The position numbers and the translations under genes were made by a program. Shown piece after piece: positions 54,010-62,449 of a stretch of 64,000 bases of DNA. Each line of letters begins with the position of its first letter. Position 1 is the stretch's first letter. Where the stretch lies: contig NZ_JAQIBD010000001.1 in NCBI RefSeq assembly GCF_030347965.1, forward strand, positions 918,303 through 982,302. The letters run 5' to 3'. A model generated the notes under the pieces. The model was not told the origin of the DNA. It saw only the letters and a program-made list of their open reading frames with translations, and did no database searches. This DNA is from Sulfurovum zhangzhouensis (GTDB lineage Bacteria; Campylobacterota; Campylobacteria; Campylobacterales; Sulfurovaceae).

Positions 54010-57000
54010 ACAGAAGCTTTAAAGTCTCTACCTTTTTTAAATGTCTTATATGCATGGTCCTGATCTTGCTGATACCATACAGTCTCTTCATTCAACAAGT
54101 TTCCAAGCTTCAGTTTCAGGCTAAGACCATTAGTGAAATTTTCTATCCATATAAAGTCAAGCAGTGAAGCAGGATCTTCCATATAATCAGGATATGCCAA
54201 GATACCTGATTCAAAATCTTTCAGACCGACTTTTCTGATCCTTGCTCCCATCTTGTTATATGCCAACGTAAAACTTCTTTGATTCTGTTCATAAGAAAGT
54301 GCTACGTTAAGCACCGTTTTGGAAAGCCCCTGCAGCTGTCTGCCATCCGTACTCAACTTTTCTTTCTGATCGTCACTCAGGGTCACTTTAGAATCAGCAT
54401 AGGTAAAGTTACCGGATAGATAGAAATCGCTCAGGAATCTATGCAAAAAGTCCAGTCTTTTTCTTCCGTCAATCTCGATACCTTTGATCGTAGCACTTTT
54501 TGAGTTCTGGAAAGAGTATATCGGGAGTGATGATGAACTTTCCTGTGTATCTTCGATAGGATCATCCAGTTTTTTATAGAACAGACCAAGCTTTATACTC
54601 TCAGTATCAGAGAAATAGTGGCTGTATTTAAGATCATAACTGTTGATGATCGTATTCTTCAAATCCGGGTTACCTTTTACATCTGCGATCTCATAAGGAT
54701 GTGAGTAAATCCCGCTTGACGCTTCTCTCAAGTCTGGAAGAATATAGGTTTTTGAATATGCTGCATCCAAAGTATTCTCTTCATTAAACGAATATTTTAA
54801 AGAAGCACTCGGAAAAAGTTCATTATTCAGCTCAAGGGTACGGTCATACTTTTGATAAGTATTGTTTTTACTCGGATCATAGTCTTCACCCGGGTGTTCT
54901 CTTCTGCTATACAAATAGTATGAAGTGGTAGTTTGCTCTACATTCACCTGACGTACACCGACCAACACATCCAGAGCACTAGTCGGCTTTAAGAAGGTAC
55001 TAAGATACAGACTTGATTCATCCACATTAGCATCAAAATAGTTCTTTGCCTGTGTATAGTTTTCCAGCGTGAAACGTCTGTCATCAAACCATATATCAGG
55101 ACGTACGTACTCATCATAGATCGTATCAATGTCATCTGTAAACTCTGTTTCATCTCCATTGATCTTGATACCAAGCGAGTTCATCTTTGATTTTCTTTTT
55201 TTGTTACTGCTTGAATAACCGATATCAATGTAGTCCTCTTCACTGAAAAGATCGACAAAGAATTTGTTCTTTAGATAGTATGCCTGTACTTTATCATCAG
55301 AAACCAACCTTTTTGCAAACTGGTTTGATGTCTTCTGAAGGTACGCAGGTGCACCGCTATCCAGACCATCATCATCTACATAGATATATCTATAGTTGTT
55401 CGGCTGGTTCAATTCAGCTTGTGCACTTTCCAATCCAAAACTAAATGCATTCTTTTTGTTAAAAAGTTCATAAGCAAAGTCACCGTTGATCTGATCGGCC
55501 TGAAGAGTTCTCTCTTCCCACTCCAGGTCATAATAACTGAAGATCTCATTTTGATTTGACCCAAACTCTCCTATACTTAGTTTGGTTCCTTTGAGACCTG
55601 TATGTGTATATAACTTGGTATATTTGAGATTCAATACATCTGCAAATGTATAACCTACATTGAATATACCTGCCTGAGAGTATTCAGAGCTTGATCTGAG
55701 TGCAACCCCGCTGTTACTAGGCAAATCATTTAAAGTACTATAGATACGGTCCTCTGGTGCAGCATCCGGATTATCTGGTATCGTCTGGTTTATTGCATAT
55801 TTATAAAGCTGCTCTTCACGATACTGGTGATCCTGAGAATAGTCATAGTTTGCAAATACGGTAATTTTATTTTCATCATCGATATCATAATGCTGTGATA
55901 CTTCTGCCCCGATACTACCGCCAAACGGTAATGGATCGTTTGTAAGGTTGTATTTTCTGTCGCCTACATACTCCTGCATAAATCTTGAGAGATCTTCTCT
56001 AAGAAAGTATCTGGTTGTGAATGAAATAGGACTTTCTCCGACAACTACATCAGTAAGATCCAACAAATCCTGGCTGATCTCTCTATAACCGTTATCAAAT
56101 CCCGTCCAGTCAGTGCTGCTTCCCTGATAACCGATCACATTATCTCCGGTATAGCTGTTTGCTTTCAGCCCCATAGAGACTTTAATATAGTCATCACTGA
56201 TATTGTCTTTCGTTCTGATATCCACATATCCACCCCCGAAACTTGCAGGGATATCTGCAGTACCGCTCTTTTGTACTTTCAACGAACTGATAACACCTGA
56301 TGGGAAGATATCCAAAGGAACAACTCTTTTGGTAGGGTCCGGTGAAGGAAGCGGCATTGAGTTCATCTCAATGTTTGAATATCTGTCACCCAAACCGCGT
56401 ACATAGATACTTTTCCCGTCTACAAGCGTAACACCTGTAACTCTTTTTAGTGCACTTGCCGCATCACTGTCACCTTTTTTTGACATCTCTTCAGACCCCA
56501 AAATATTGGTCACGGCACTGCTCTTTTTCTCTTCTTGCATCACATCCGCAAGACTTCCTTCGATTTTCGGTGCAAGTACGACAAACTCTTCAAGCTCCAT
56601 ACTTGCCGGTGTCAACTTGATGCTTTTGGAAGTCACACCGTCCTTTTTCACTACAATACCGCCAATCGTTTGTGCACTATATGCTGAGTGAACTACCGAA
56701 ATACTCAAACTCTTACCTGAAGGCACCGTAGCAGCAAAACGACCATTTTCATCACTTCTCACATCTACAGATGTACCACGTACAAAAATTCTAGCCCCTG
56801 CAATAGGCGTATTTCCTTCCGAAGAGAGTATCGTACCTACAAGTTTTCCTTCTCCTGTCGCTATCTCATCTTTTCTTTTTTCGGAAGCAGCTACAGCCAC
56901 CGGTATATCGATATCGATACTATCCGCACCTGTTTTTGAGAGTGTTGCGATCACTTCGGTATTTCTATTTTTTTTGATTTCAATAGGTTTTTTGAAGTAT

Positions 57001-57248
57001 CCAAGGTTTTGGCCGCTCTCACTTTTTCCAACGATCTCAAGCTGATGTCTTCCGGTAGTAAGAGGTACCATCACAGTACCGTCTTTATCCGTTTGGAAAA
57101 AGAGTTTACCGTCTATTTTTACTTCGTTACCAACCAGTGGCTTTCCGTCGCTAAATAGCAATACTGAAAGTGTACCTCTTTCTCCTTCACTAGCGATAGC
57201 AGCTAAAGGTACGATCACCAACAGTAATATATGCAATAATTTTTTCAT
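53994..57248 (-). CDS. TonB-dependent outer-membrane receptor
   Basis: 1084 residues. Signal peptide (LLHILLLVIVPLAAIAS); two carboxypeptidase-regulatory-like beta domains (residues ~22-110 and ~135-215, the latter with GKLVGTILSSEGNTPIAGARIFVRGT); a TonB-box-like LEEFVVLAP; the plug (DAASALKRVTGVTLVDGKSIYVRGLGDRYSN) and a 22-strand barrel ending FKASVSFKY. Last gene of the Pho-box-controlled TonB3-type operon, 1 bp after the TPR gene. The ligand is unknown; phosphate-rich or organophosphate compounds are the contextual guess. Confidence 0.9.
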   Translation of the reverse strand: MKKLLHILLLVIVPLAAIASEGERGTLSVLLFSDGKPLVGNEVKIDGKLFFQTDKDGTVMVPLTTGRHQLEIVGKSESGQNLGYFKKPIEIKKNRNTEVIATLSKTGADSIDIDIPVAVAASEKRKDEIATGEGKLVGTILSSEGNTPIAGARIFVRGTSVDVRSDENGRFAATVPSGKSLSISVVHSAYSAQTIGGIVVKKDGVTSKSIKLTPASMELEEFVVLAPKIEGSLADVMQEEKKSSAVTNILGSEEMSKKGDSDAASALKRVTGVTLVDGKSIYVRGLGDRYSNIEMNSMPLPSPDPTKRVVPLDIFPSGVISSLKVQKSGTADIPASFGGGYVDIRTKDNISDDYIKVSMGLKANSYTGDNVIGYQGSSTDWTGFDNGYREISQDLLDLTDVVVGESPISFTTRYFLREDLSRFMQEYVGDRKYNLTNDPLPFGGSIGAEVSQHYDIDDENKITVFANYDYSQDHQYREEQLYKYAINQTIPDNPDAAPEDRIYSTLNDLPSNSGVALRSSSEYSQAGIFNVGYTFADVLNLKYTKLYTHTGLKGTKLSIGEFGSNQNEIFSYYDLEWEERTLQADQINGDFAYELFNKKNAFSFGLESAQAELNQPNNYRYIYVDDDGLDSGAPAYLQKTSNQFAKRLVSDDKVQAYYLKNKFFVDLFSEEDYIDIGYSSSNKKRKSKMNSLGIKINGDETEFTDDIDTIYDEYVRPDIWFDDRRFTLENYTQAKNYFDANVDESSLYLSTFLKPTSALDVLVGVRQVNVEQTTTSYYLYSRREHPGEDYDPSKNNTYQKYDRTLELNNELFPSASLKYSFNEENTLDAAYSKTYILPDLREASSGIYSHPYEIADVKGNPDLKNTIINSYDLKYSHYFSDTESIKLGLFYKKLDDPIEDTQESSSSLPIYSFQNSKSATIKGIEIDGRKRLDFLHRFLSDFYLSGNFTYADSKVTLSDDQKEKLSTDGRQLQGLSKTVLNVALSYEQNQRSFTLAYNKMGARIRKVGLKDFESGILAYPDYMEDPASLLDFIWIENFTNGLSLKLKLGNLLNEETVWYQQDQDHAYKTFKKGRDFKASVSFKY

Positions 57249-58532
57249 TTATAGGCACTCCAGGCTGTTACTTCTACATTTTTCTATATTTTTACGGATC
57301 ACCGTTGCTTTAGAGAAAAGTTCATCATCTTCAATCTTCTTCAGATGTGCTTCGGCTTCATCATAATCCTTGACCATATAGTACGAGTATGCCAAGGCAT
57401 AACGCATATTGTCATTTTGTAAAAGGCCATATCTATCCATTGCATCTTTCAAACCGATGATCTTCTCAAATTCACCTTTACTGATATAGATCGCAACTTT
57501 CTGCTTGGTCTTCTCCTCTTTATCTTGCATCATGGAGTTCAGATAAAGTGCATGAGCCAACGCACCGTTTCTTCTATACATCTCTGCAGCTTCTTTTAGA
57601 TATTTAGCATCATAAAAAGATCCTTCTTCAAACAGATCGGCCGTAACATGAGGCATCTCTTTTTGATTATAGTAGTGTCCTAGAAGGATATCTACTTTTG
57701 CTGATGACGGGAACTTTAACTTCGCTTCTTCAAGAATCTCTATAGCTTGCTCGCCCTCACCTGCACTTTGAAGCATCTGTGCCAAAGAGATATACTCCTG
57801 TGCATTTGCCGGCACTTTTTTCATATATGCTTTTGCTGCATCAATAGATGCCTGATAAAGCTTCAACTCTGCAAAATAATAAAACTTCTGCTTCAACAGT
57901 GTTGCGTCCTCAGGGAAAAGTTTGCTCCCTCGGCTTAGTGCATCGATAGCCGATCCCTTCTGATCAGCCTTCCAGTAACACTCTGCTCTTAAGGTAAAGA
58001 GTGACGCACTCGCACGTCCCTTTTCTCCTGCATCATCCAAGGCATGTACTGCATTAAGATATTCTCCGGCCTTGTAATAAGCTTGAGAAAGATAGATATA
58101 GATCTCTTCTATCTGATCTTTTCTCAACTTTTCAGGATCAAACACAGGAGTTTTAACCACAGGTTTTTCCTGCTTATCATTCTTGGAAAATATCTTAAAG
58201 AGATATTCTCTTTGGGGCTTATCTTCTACCGGTGGTTGATATACCTTTTTACGGGTTGCCAAAATCGCTTCTTTGAATGCATTGATCGATGATTGATAGT
58301 TCTCTTCCTTTAGAAAGATAAGACCTCTCATATTGTGATATTTATCCCACTCAATATCCATATGGGACTCTTTGGCTTTTTGAAGTTCATCAAGTGCCTT
58401 ATCATATTTGCCATCATAATACATGATAGTCGCAATCTCCATATGGTTGATCGTCTGGTCTTCAGTCTCTTTTGCCTGAAGTGTCAGAACAGAGAAAAAA
58501 ACGACTGATAGTGTCAATAATTTTTTCAACAT
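57249..58532 (-). CDS. Periplasmic TPR protein of the TonB operon
   Basis: 427 residues. Signal peptide (LLTLSVVFFSVLTLQA) and six or more TPR-like helical pairs (IATIMYYDGKYDKALDELQKA; IYIYLSQAYYKAGEYLNAVHALDDA; AQMLQSAGEGEQAIEILEEA). A TPR protein in this position is typical of Vibrio TonB3-type operons. Ends in a Cys-containing tail (CRSNSLECL). Probable scaffold for TonB-receptor contact. Confidence 0.8.
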   Translation of the reverse strand: MLKKLLTLSVVFFSVLTLQAKETEDQTINHMEIATIMYYDGKYDKALDELQKAKESHMDIEWDKYHNMRGLIFLKEENYQSSINAFKEAILATRKKVYQPPVEDKPQREYLFKIFSKNDKQEKPVVKTPVFDPEKLRKDQIEEIYIYLSQAYYKAGEYLNAVHALDDAGEKGRASASLFTLRAECYWKADQKGSAIDALSRGSKLFPEDATLLKQKFYYFAELKLYQASIDAAKAYMKKVPANAQEYISLAQMLQSAGEGEQAIEILEEAKLKFPSSAKVDILLGHYYNQKEMPHVTADLFEEGSFYDAKYLKEAAEMYRRNGALAHALYLNSMMQDKEEKTKQKVAIYISKGEFEKIIGLKDAMDRYGLLQNDNMRYALAYSYYMVKDYDEAEAHLKKIEDDELFSKATVIRKNIEKCRSNSLECL

Positions 58533-58541
58533 CTTTTTACC

Positions 58542-59180
58542 TTAATTTAAATCGAAGCGAACTTTCTGCTTCGCCCACACTTTTACAGGGTTACCTTTAT
58601 ACTTTGCCGGTGCAAAACGCCAGCTTCTCACACCTCTCAGTGCTGCCTGATCAAACACTCCTGCCGGACTTGAAGCGATCACTTTTGCAAGTTCTACACT
58701 TCCGTCTTTACCAATGAGCAGGTTCACGATTACATATCCTTTGATACGTTTTTTTGCAGCTTCCGGCGGATAATCAAGTGGACTACGAGAAATCACTCTT
58801 GGCTTACTGTCCACTGTCCCTTCGCTCATTGCCGCATCTGCTGCTACATCTCCTAAGAGATTTCTTCCGTCACCGATGATATCCCCTGTTGCAAACTCAG
58901 GAATATTCATAGCCAAACCGCCTAACATCGCACCAAGATCAGGAAGCGGCGCTTTTGGTTGTGCTTTTGGCTTCGGTTTTGGTTTTGGTTTTGGTTTCTC
59001 CATTTTAGGCGGAAGTTTTTCCATTTTCACATAACGCATAGGATCTTTGACTTTTTTCTCTTTCTTTTCAACCTTCGCATTAAAAGAGACTACAAGTACC
59101 ACCATAAGCAATGCACCAATAGCCATAGCCCATAGTGCAGATGATTTGGCACGATCTTTGTTAAATTTCACTTTTGCCAT
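58542..59180 (-). CDS. tonB: Energy transducer TonB
   Basis: 212 residues. N-terminal membrane anchor (ALWAMAIGALLMVVLVVSF), a Pro-Lys spacer (KPKPKPKPKPKAQPKAP) shorter than in E. coli, and the C-terminal TonB domain PLDYPPEAAKKRIKGYVIVNLLIGKDGSV..RSWRFAPAKYKGNPVKVW. It passes energy from ExbB/ExbD to the receptor encoded two genes downstream. Confidence 0.93.
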   Translation of the reverse strand: MAKVKFNKDRAKSSALWAMAIGALLMVVLVVSFNAKVEKKEKKVKDPMRYVKMEKLPPKMEKPKPKPKPKPKAQPKAPLPDLGAMLGGLAMNIPEFATGDIIGDGRNLLGDVAADAAMSEGTVDSKPRVISRSPLDYPPEAAKKRIKGYVIVNLLIGKDGSVELAKVIASSPAGVFDQAALRGVRSWRFAPAKYKGNPVKVWAKQKVRFDLN

Positions 59181-59186
59181 TGTAGA

Positions 59187-59591
59187 TTATCCCATCTCTT
59201 TTGATGTTGAGACAGCTACATCTTTTGCCCCTGACATACGGCATTCATCTACAACATCGATCAATGTCTCTACCGGGATCGTATCGTCAGAAATAACCAA
59301 TACAGACTTCTCTGTTGAAGTTCTTAATAGATCTCTTAACTTACTCTGGATTGCCCATAGCTGTACAGGTTGATTATCAATATACACCTGTCCTGTATTA
59401 TCGATATAGACACGTACTACTTTTGAGTCTGCCTTACTCGCACTTGCAGCTGAAGGACGGTTAATATCCAATTTCATATCTTTAACAAATGTAGTGGTTA
59501 CCATAAAAAAGATCAATAGGATAAAAACCATATCGATCAATGGAGATACATCTACATTATCTACTTCTTGTTTTTTTGGTCTAATTCTCAT
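59187..59591 (-). CDS. exbD: Biopolymer transport protein ExbD
   Basis: 134 residues. One membrane helix with the proton-carrying Asp in VDVSPLIDMVFILLIFFMVTT, then a small periplasmic domain. Partner of ExbB in harvesting the proton gradient. Overlaps exbB by 4 bp. Confidence 0.95.
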   Translation of the reverse strand: MRIRPKKQEVDNVDVSPLIDMVFILLIFFMVTTTFVKDMKLDINRPSAASASKADSKVVRVYIDNTGQVYIDNQPVQLWAIQSKLRDLLRTSTEKSVLVISDDTIPVETLIDVVDECRMSGAKDVAVSTSKEMG

Positions 59592-60202
59592 TCAGCATCC
59601 TTCGTGGATATAATATCTGTGATCTGTTCAAATTCCAGTTCGTAACGTTCTGCCTGTCTGTCAAGTACACGCCCTATGATCAATCCCGGTACCGCAACTA
59701 CAAGCCCGAGTTCAGTGGTAAAGAGTGCTTTTGAGATACCTCCGGAGATACTCGCTCCCTGGGAGAACATCGAACTGTTTTGGAGTGCATCAAAAGTCTC
59801 GATCATACCTACAACCGTTCCAAGAAGACCAACCAGTGGTGCAAGAACTACTATCGTCTTGATCATAATCCTGTAGGTGTTTACATCACTATAGTATGGA
59901 AGCAGCACACCGTTGATGTGTTTTCTTACATTTGCACCGATAGCTTTAGCCTCTTGGGCAGCTTCTAGGGCATCCACAACAGCATAGTCAAGCATACCGC
60001 GCATCACTTGATCTTCACCTCTTGTTTCATGCTTGTTAATCAGTCTGCGGACATTTCCTTTTGTCCCTCTTTTGAGGATAAAATATCGATACCCTAAACC
60101 ATACCAGAGAAAGAAATTGAGTACAAAAAGTACCCACATTACCATCCCTCCGGCATTCATAAGCTCGACAAATCTGCCGACAAACTCAAATGGCGAAAGC
60201 AT
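59588..60202 (-). CDS. exbB: ExbB (MotA/TolQ/ExbB proton channel family)
   Basis: 204 residues, three membrane helices. The family core IKTIVVLAPLVGLLGTVVGMIETFDAL and GGISKALFTTELGLVVAVPGLI (with the conserved Thr/Glu) are present. It is the short ExbB of the operon; a second, longer one precedes it. Confidence 0.94.
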   Translation of the reverse strand: MLSPFEFVGRFVELMNAGGMVMWVLFVLNFFLWYGLGYRYFILKRGTKGNVRRLINKHETRGEDQVMRGMLDYAVVDALEAAQEAKAIGANVRKHINGVLLPYYSDVNTYRIMIKTIVVLAPLVGLLGTVVGMIETFDALQNSSMFSQGASISGGISKALFTTELGLVVAVPGLIIGRVLDRQAERYELEFEQITDIISTKDAE

Positions 60203-60203
60203 C

Positions 60204-61535
60204 TTAGCCTCTGTACTTCTCGTAAAGGTTTACGATATGTAGTGCATTTTGCTCCATTGAGTCCTTGATACCCTGCGCCCAGCCAGAAAGCAGGTTTCCG
60301 ATCAATAGAAGCGGGATTGCTACAATAAGACCTTGCATTGTCGTAACAAGTGCTGCAGAAATACCGCCTGAGAGAAGCTTCGGATCACCTGTACCAAATT
60401 CTGTGATCACATCAAAAGTCTCGATCATACCAGTTACAGTACCCAGTAGTCCCATTAACGGTGCTACAGCTGCGATTACCAATACGAAGCCACCGAATCT
60501 GTCAATCTGCGTACTTTCATTAAGGATATTTTCCATAATGACGTCTTCTACGTGTTCTCTGTCTTTATCGATATTTCTAAGTGCAGATTTGATTACTCTG
60601 GCAGTTGATCCCTCAAATCCTTTGATCGCATCAAGTGCTTCATGTTTTTTACCGCTCTCTACTTTTTCTACCACGATCTGAGTAATGTCATTTACATTTG
60701 TACTTGCTTTCATCAAGTTGATCACTCTTAGTCCTAAAAGAACCAAACCGAAGAGACCAAGTGCGAAGATGATATACCCAATGATTCCTCCATCTTCCAT
60801 AGTCTCCACAAATGTTTTCTCTTTTACATAGTCTACCTCTTTATCCAGGTTCTCGTAAACAAAGATATTCACCGTATCATTTGGCTTTTTAGCATACATC
60901 GCTTTGGCATCATCTGATGAACCTACAGCATTCCACAATTTGTATGCCCCATTCCCTGCAGGAGCAAGTGCACCTGCTGCATCTTTAGAGATACCGTAAG
61001 CTGCAACATTACCCACTTTTACGATATCGCCTTCTACTTTTTTCCCATCCGGAAGGTAAAACTCACCTTTCTCGTTTCTTATAGAAGAAAGCTCACCGTA
61101 AAGTTTAGTAGAGACAGAAAGTGCCTGCTGTATCTTCTGAACATCTGTAGTCTTGTTATCATCACCCATCTTCACACCATACGGCTCAAGCGTCAAACGT
61201 GCCTGGTTTACGACATTTCCTACAAGACCACCGTTATCCTCTTTATCAGCAAGTGCTTTAGAGAGCTTTTCCAGCTTTTCACTGCTTGTTTTTGCATTTT
61301 TAGAAACTTCAAGGAGCGTAGACTGAAGTGCTTCTACTTTCTCTTTAGAAAGTTGAAGGTCTTTTTCCTGCTGCACCTTGTCTGTTTCAAGTCTCTTTGC
61401 TAGTTCTGTTTTTTGTGCTTTAAGAAATGCATACTCTTTTTGATATGCTCTATCAAGCTCACTTGCATTTGTCACTGTCAGTAGTGCGAAAAGTGTAAAA
61501 ATAGGTAAAAATAATTTCATTATCATCGCTTTCAT
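60204..61535 (-). CDS. Long ExbB-type protein with periplasmic coiled-coil (TtpC-like)
   Basis: 443 residues. Signal-like N-terminus (LFLPIFTLFALLTVTNA), a ~230-residue coiled-coil/periplasmic region (LSKEKVEALQSTLLEVSKNAK) and then the ExbB/TolQ core: VLVIAAVAPLMGLLGTVTGMIETFDVI and GGISAALVTTMQGLIVAIPLLLIG. The extended ExbB next to a normal ExbB matches the accessory TtpC of Vibrio TonB2/TonB3 systems. Confidence 0.88.
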   Translation of the reverse strand: MKAMIMKLFLPIFTLFALLTVTNASELDRAYQKEYAFLKAQKTELAKRLETDKVQQEKDLQLSKEKVEALQSTLLEVSKNAKTSSEKLEKLSKALADKEDNGGLVGNVVNQARLTLEPYGVKMGDDNKTTDVQKIQQALSVSTKLYGELSSIRNEKGEFYLPDGKKVEGDIVKVGNVAAYGISKDAAGALAPAGNGAYKLWNAVGSSDDAKAMYAKKPNDTVNIFVYENLDKEVDYVKEKTFVETMEDGGIIGYIIFALGLFGLVLLGLRVINLMKASTNVNDITQIVVEKVESGKKHEALDAIKGFEGSTARVIKSALRNIDKDREHVEDVIMENILNESTQIDRFGGFVLVIAAVAPLMGLLGTVTGMIETFDVITEFGTGDPKLLSGGISAALVTTMQGLIVAIPLLLIGNLLSGWAQGIKDSMEQNALHIVNLYEKYRG

Positions 61536-62299
61536 TAGTTAACTCCTCTTGTCAATAACGCATTAGGAAGAGTAAAGTATCCTGTACGGATCTGCTTTTG
61601 TAGAGCATCAAATAGTTCAACGATCTGGTCACGTTCTGTAGAGTCAGTCGTTACAACGTAATCATAGTTATCTCCGTTTTGTTTGACATAACCTACTCTA
61701 TCATCAGGTGTAGCAAAGAACATCATTACTGATCCCACTTTTGCGATCTTTGCCATTGTTGCTTTACCGTCCAAAGTGATCTCTTGCTTGAACTGTCCGA
61801 TCTCTTTGGTTAAACGCAATGCATCATCATAGCTTGCCCAAGTAAGTGCCAATGCTTTTTCTTGTGTGATATTTTTATTTTCAAGGTCACTTTTGATTTG
61901 ATGAAGTGCAGCTACACGCTCATCAATTTTGAACGGGATACCTGCTTTTATCTCTTTTTCCAATGATGTGAGTGCATCTTCAATGATCGGTTTAAGATCA
62001 ACGGTTGTACTTCCTGCAGCCTCAAGCTTCTGCTCTATTTTCTCAATATTTTGCTGAGTCAGTTTAAGTGCCGTCTCTTGTCTGTTGATCTGTGCTTCAT
62101 TATCAGAGATTTGAAGTGCATAAGATTTCATTTGAGACTTATAAGCATCTTTATTGTTATCTATCTGACTGTAGAGAGCCTCTACTTCGGATCTAAGTTC
62201 CATGATAGACTTAACCATTTCATCTTCAGCCATAAGCTGGGGAGAACAAATAAAACTAGCGATTAACGCCATCGATACTATTCTTTTAGGCATTGCCAT
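61535..62299 (-). CDS. DUF3450 periplasmic coiled-coil protein
   Basis: 254 residues. Signal peptide (MPKRIVSMALIASFICSPQLMA), a long helical coiled coil (ELRSEVEALYSQIDNNKDAYKS...QQNIEKIEQKLEAAG) and a small C-terminal domain. DUF3450 proteins head TonB3-type operons. GGAG precedes ATG 62299. First gene of an ~8.3-kb, seven-gene operon. Confidence 0.85.
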   Translation of the reverse strand: MAMPKRIVSMALIASFICSPQLMAEDEMVKSIMELRSEVEALYSQIDNNKDAYKSQMKSYALQISDNEAQINRQETALKLTQQNIEKIEQKLEAAGSTTVDLKPIIEDALTSLEKEIKAGIPFKIDERVAALHQIKSDLENKNITQEKALALTWASYDDALRLTKEIGQFKQEITLDGKATMAKIAKVGSVMMFFATPDDRVGYVKQNGDNYDYVVTTDSTERDQIVELFDALQKQIRTGYFTLPNALLTRGVN

Positions 62300-62328
62300 A
62301 ATTTACTCCAAGAGGTATAATTTGGCGA

Positions 62329-62383
62329 ATAGTAACTTATGAAAGTTACAAAACGGTAACAAAATTGTTACAAATTTATGACA
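62329..62383 (-). promoter_or_regulatory. Pho-box promoter of the TonB-system operon
   Basis: Plus-strand units AGTTACA (62344), GGTAACA (62355), TGTTACA (62366) and TATGACA (62377), 11 bp apart; on the minus strand the last is CTGTCATA, containing the E. coli Pho half-site CTGTCAT. 9 bp from the proximal unit lies TACTAT (62329-62334). Predicted start ~62322, 23 nt before ATG 62299. Confidence 0.85.
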
Positions 62384-62414
62384 GGGATATATAAAGAGAA
62401 AAGAGAGGAGGGAT

Positions 62415-62440
62415 AAGAGACAAGTATTTACTTGTCTCTT
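62415..62440 (-). terminator. Stem-loop after the beta-helix protein gene
   Basis: AAGAGACAAG (62415-62424) and CTTGTCTCTT (62431-62440) form a perfect 10-bp stem with a 6-nt loop, 9 bp after the stop codon of the repeat protein and before the Pho boxes. The minus-strand tail is only moderately T-rich (CCTCTCTTTTCTC). Confidence 0.6.
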
Positions 62441-62449
62441 AAAGAAGGA

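Noticed and set aside
59588..61535. MotA-type flagellar stator genes
   Set aside because: Both proteins belong to the MotA/TolQ/ExbB superfamily, but neighbours are ExbD, TonB and a TonB receptor, so they are ExbB-type.
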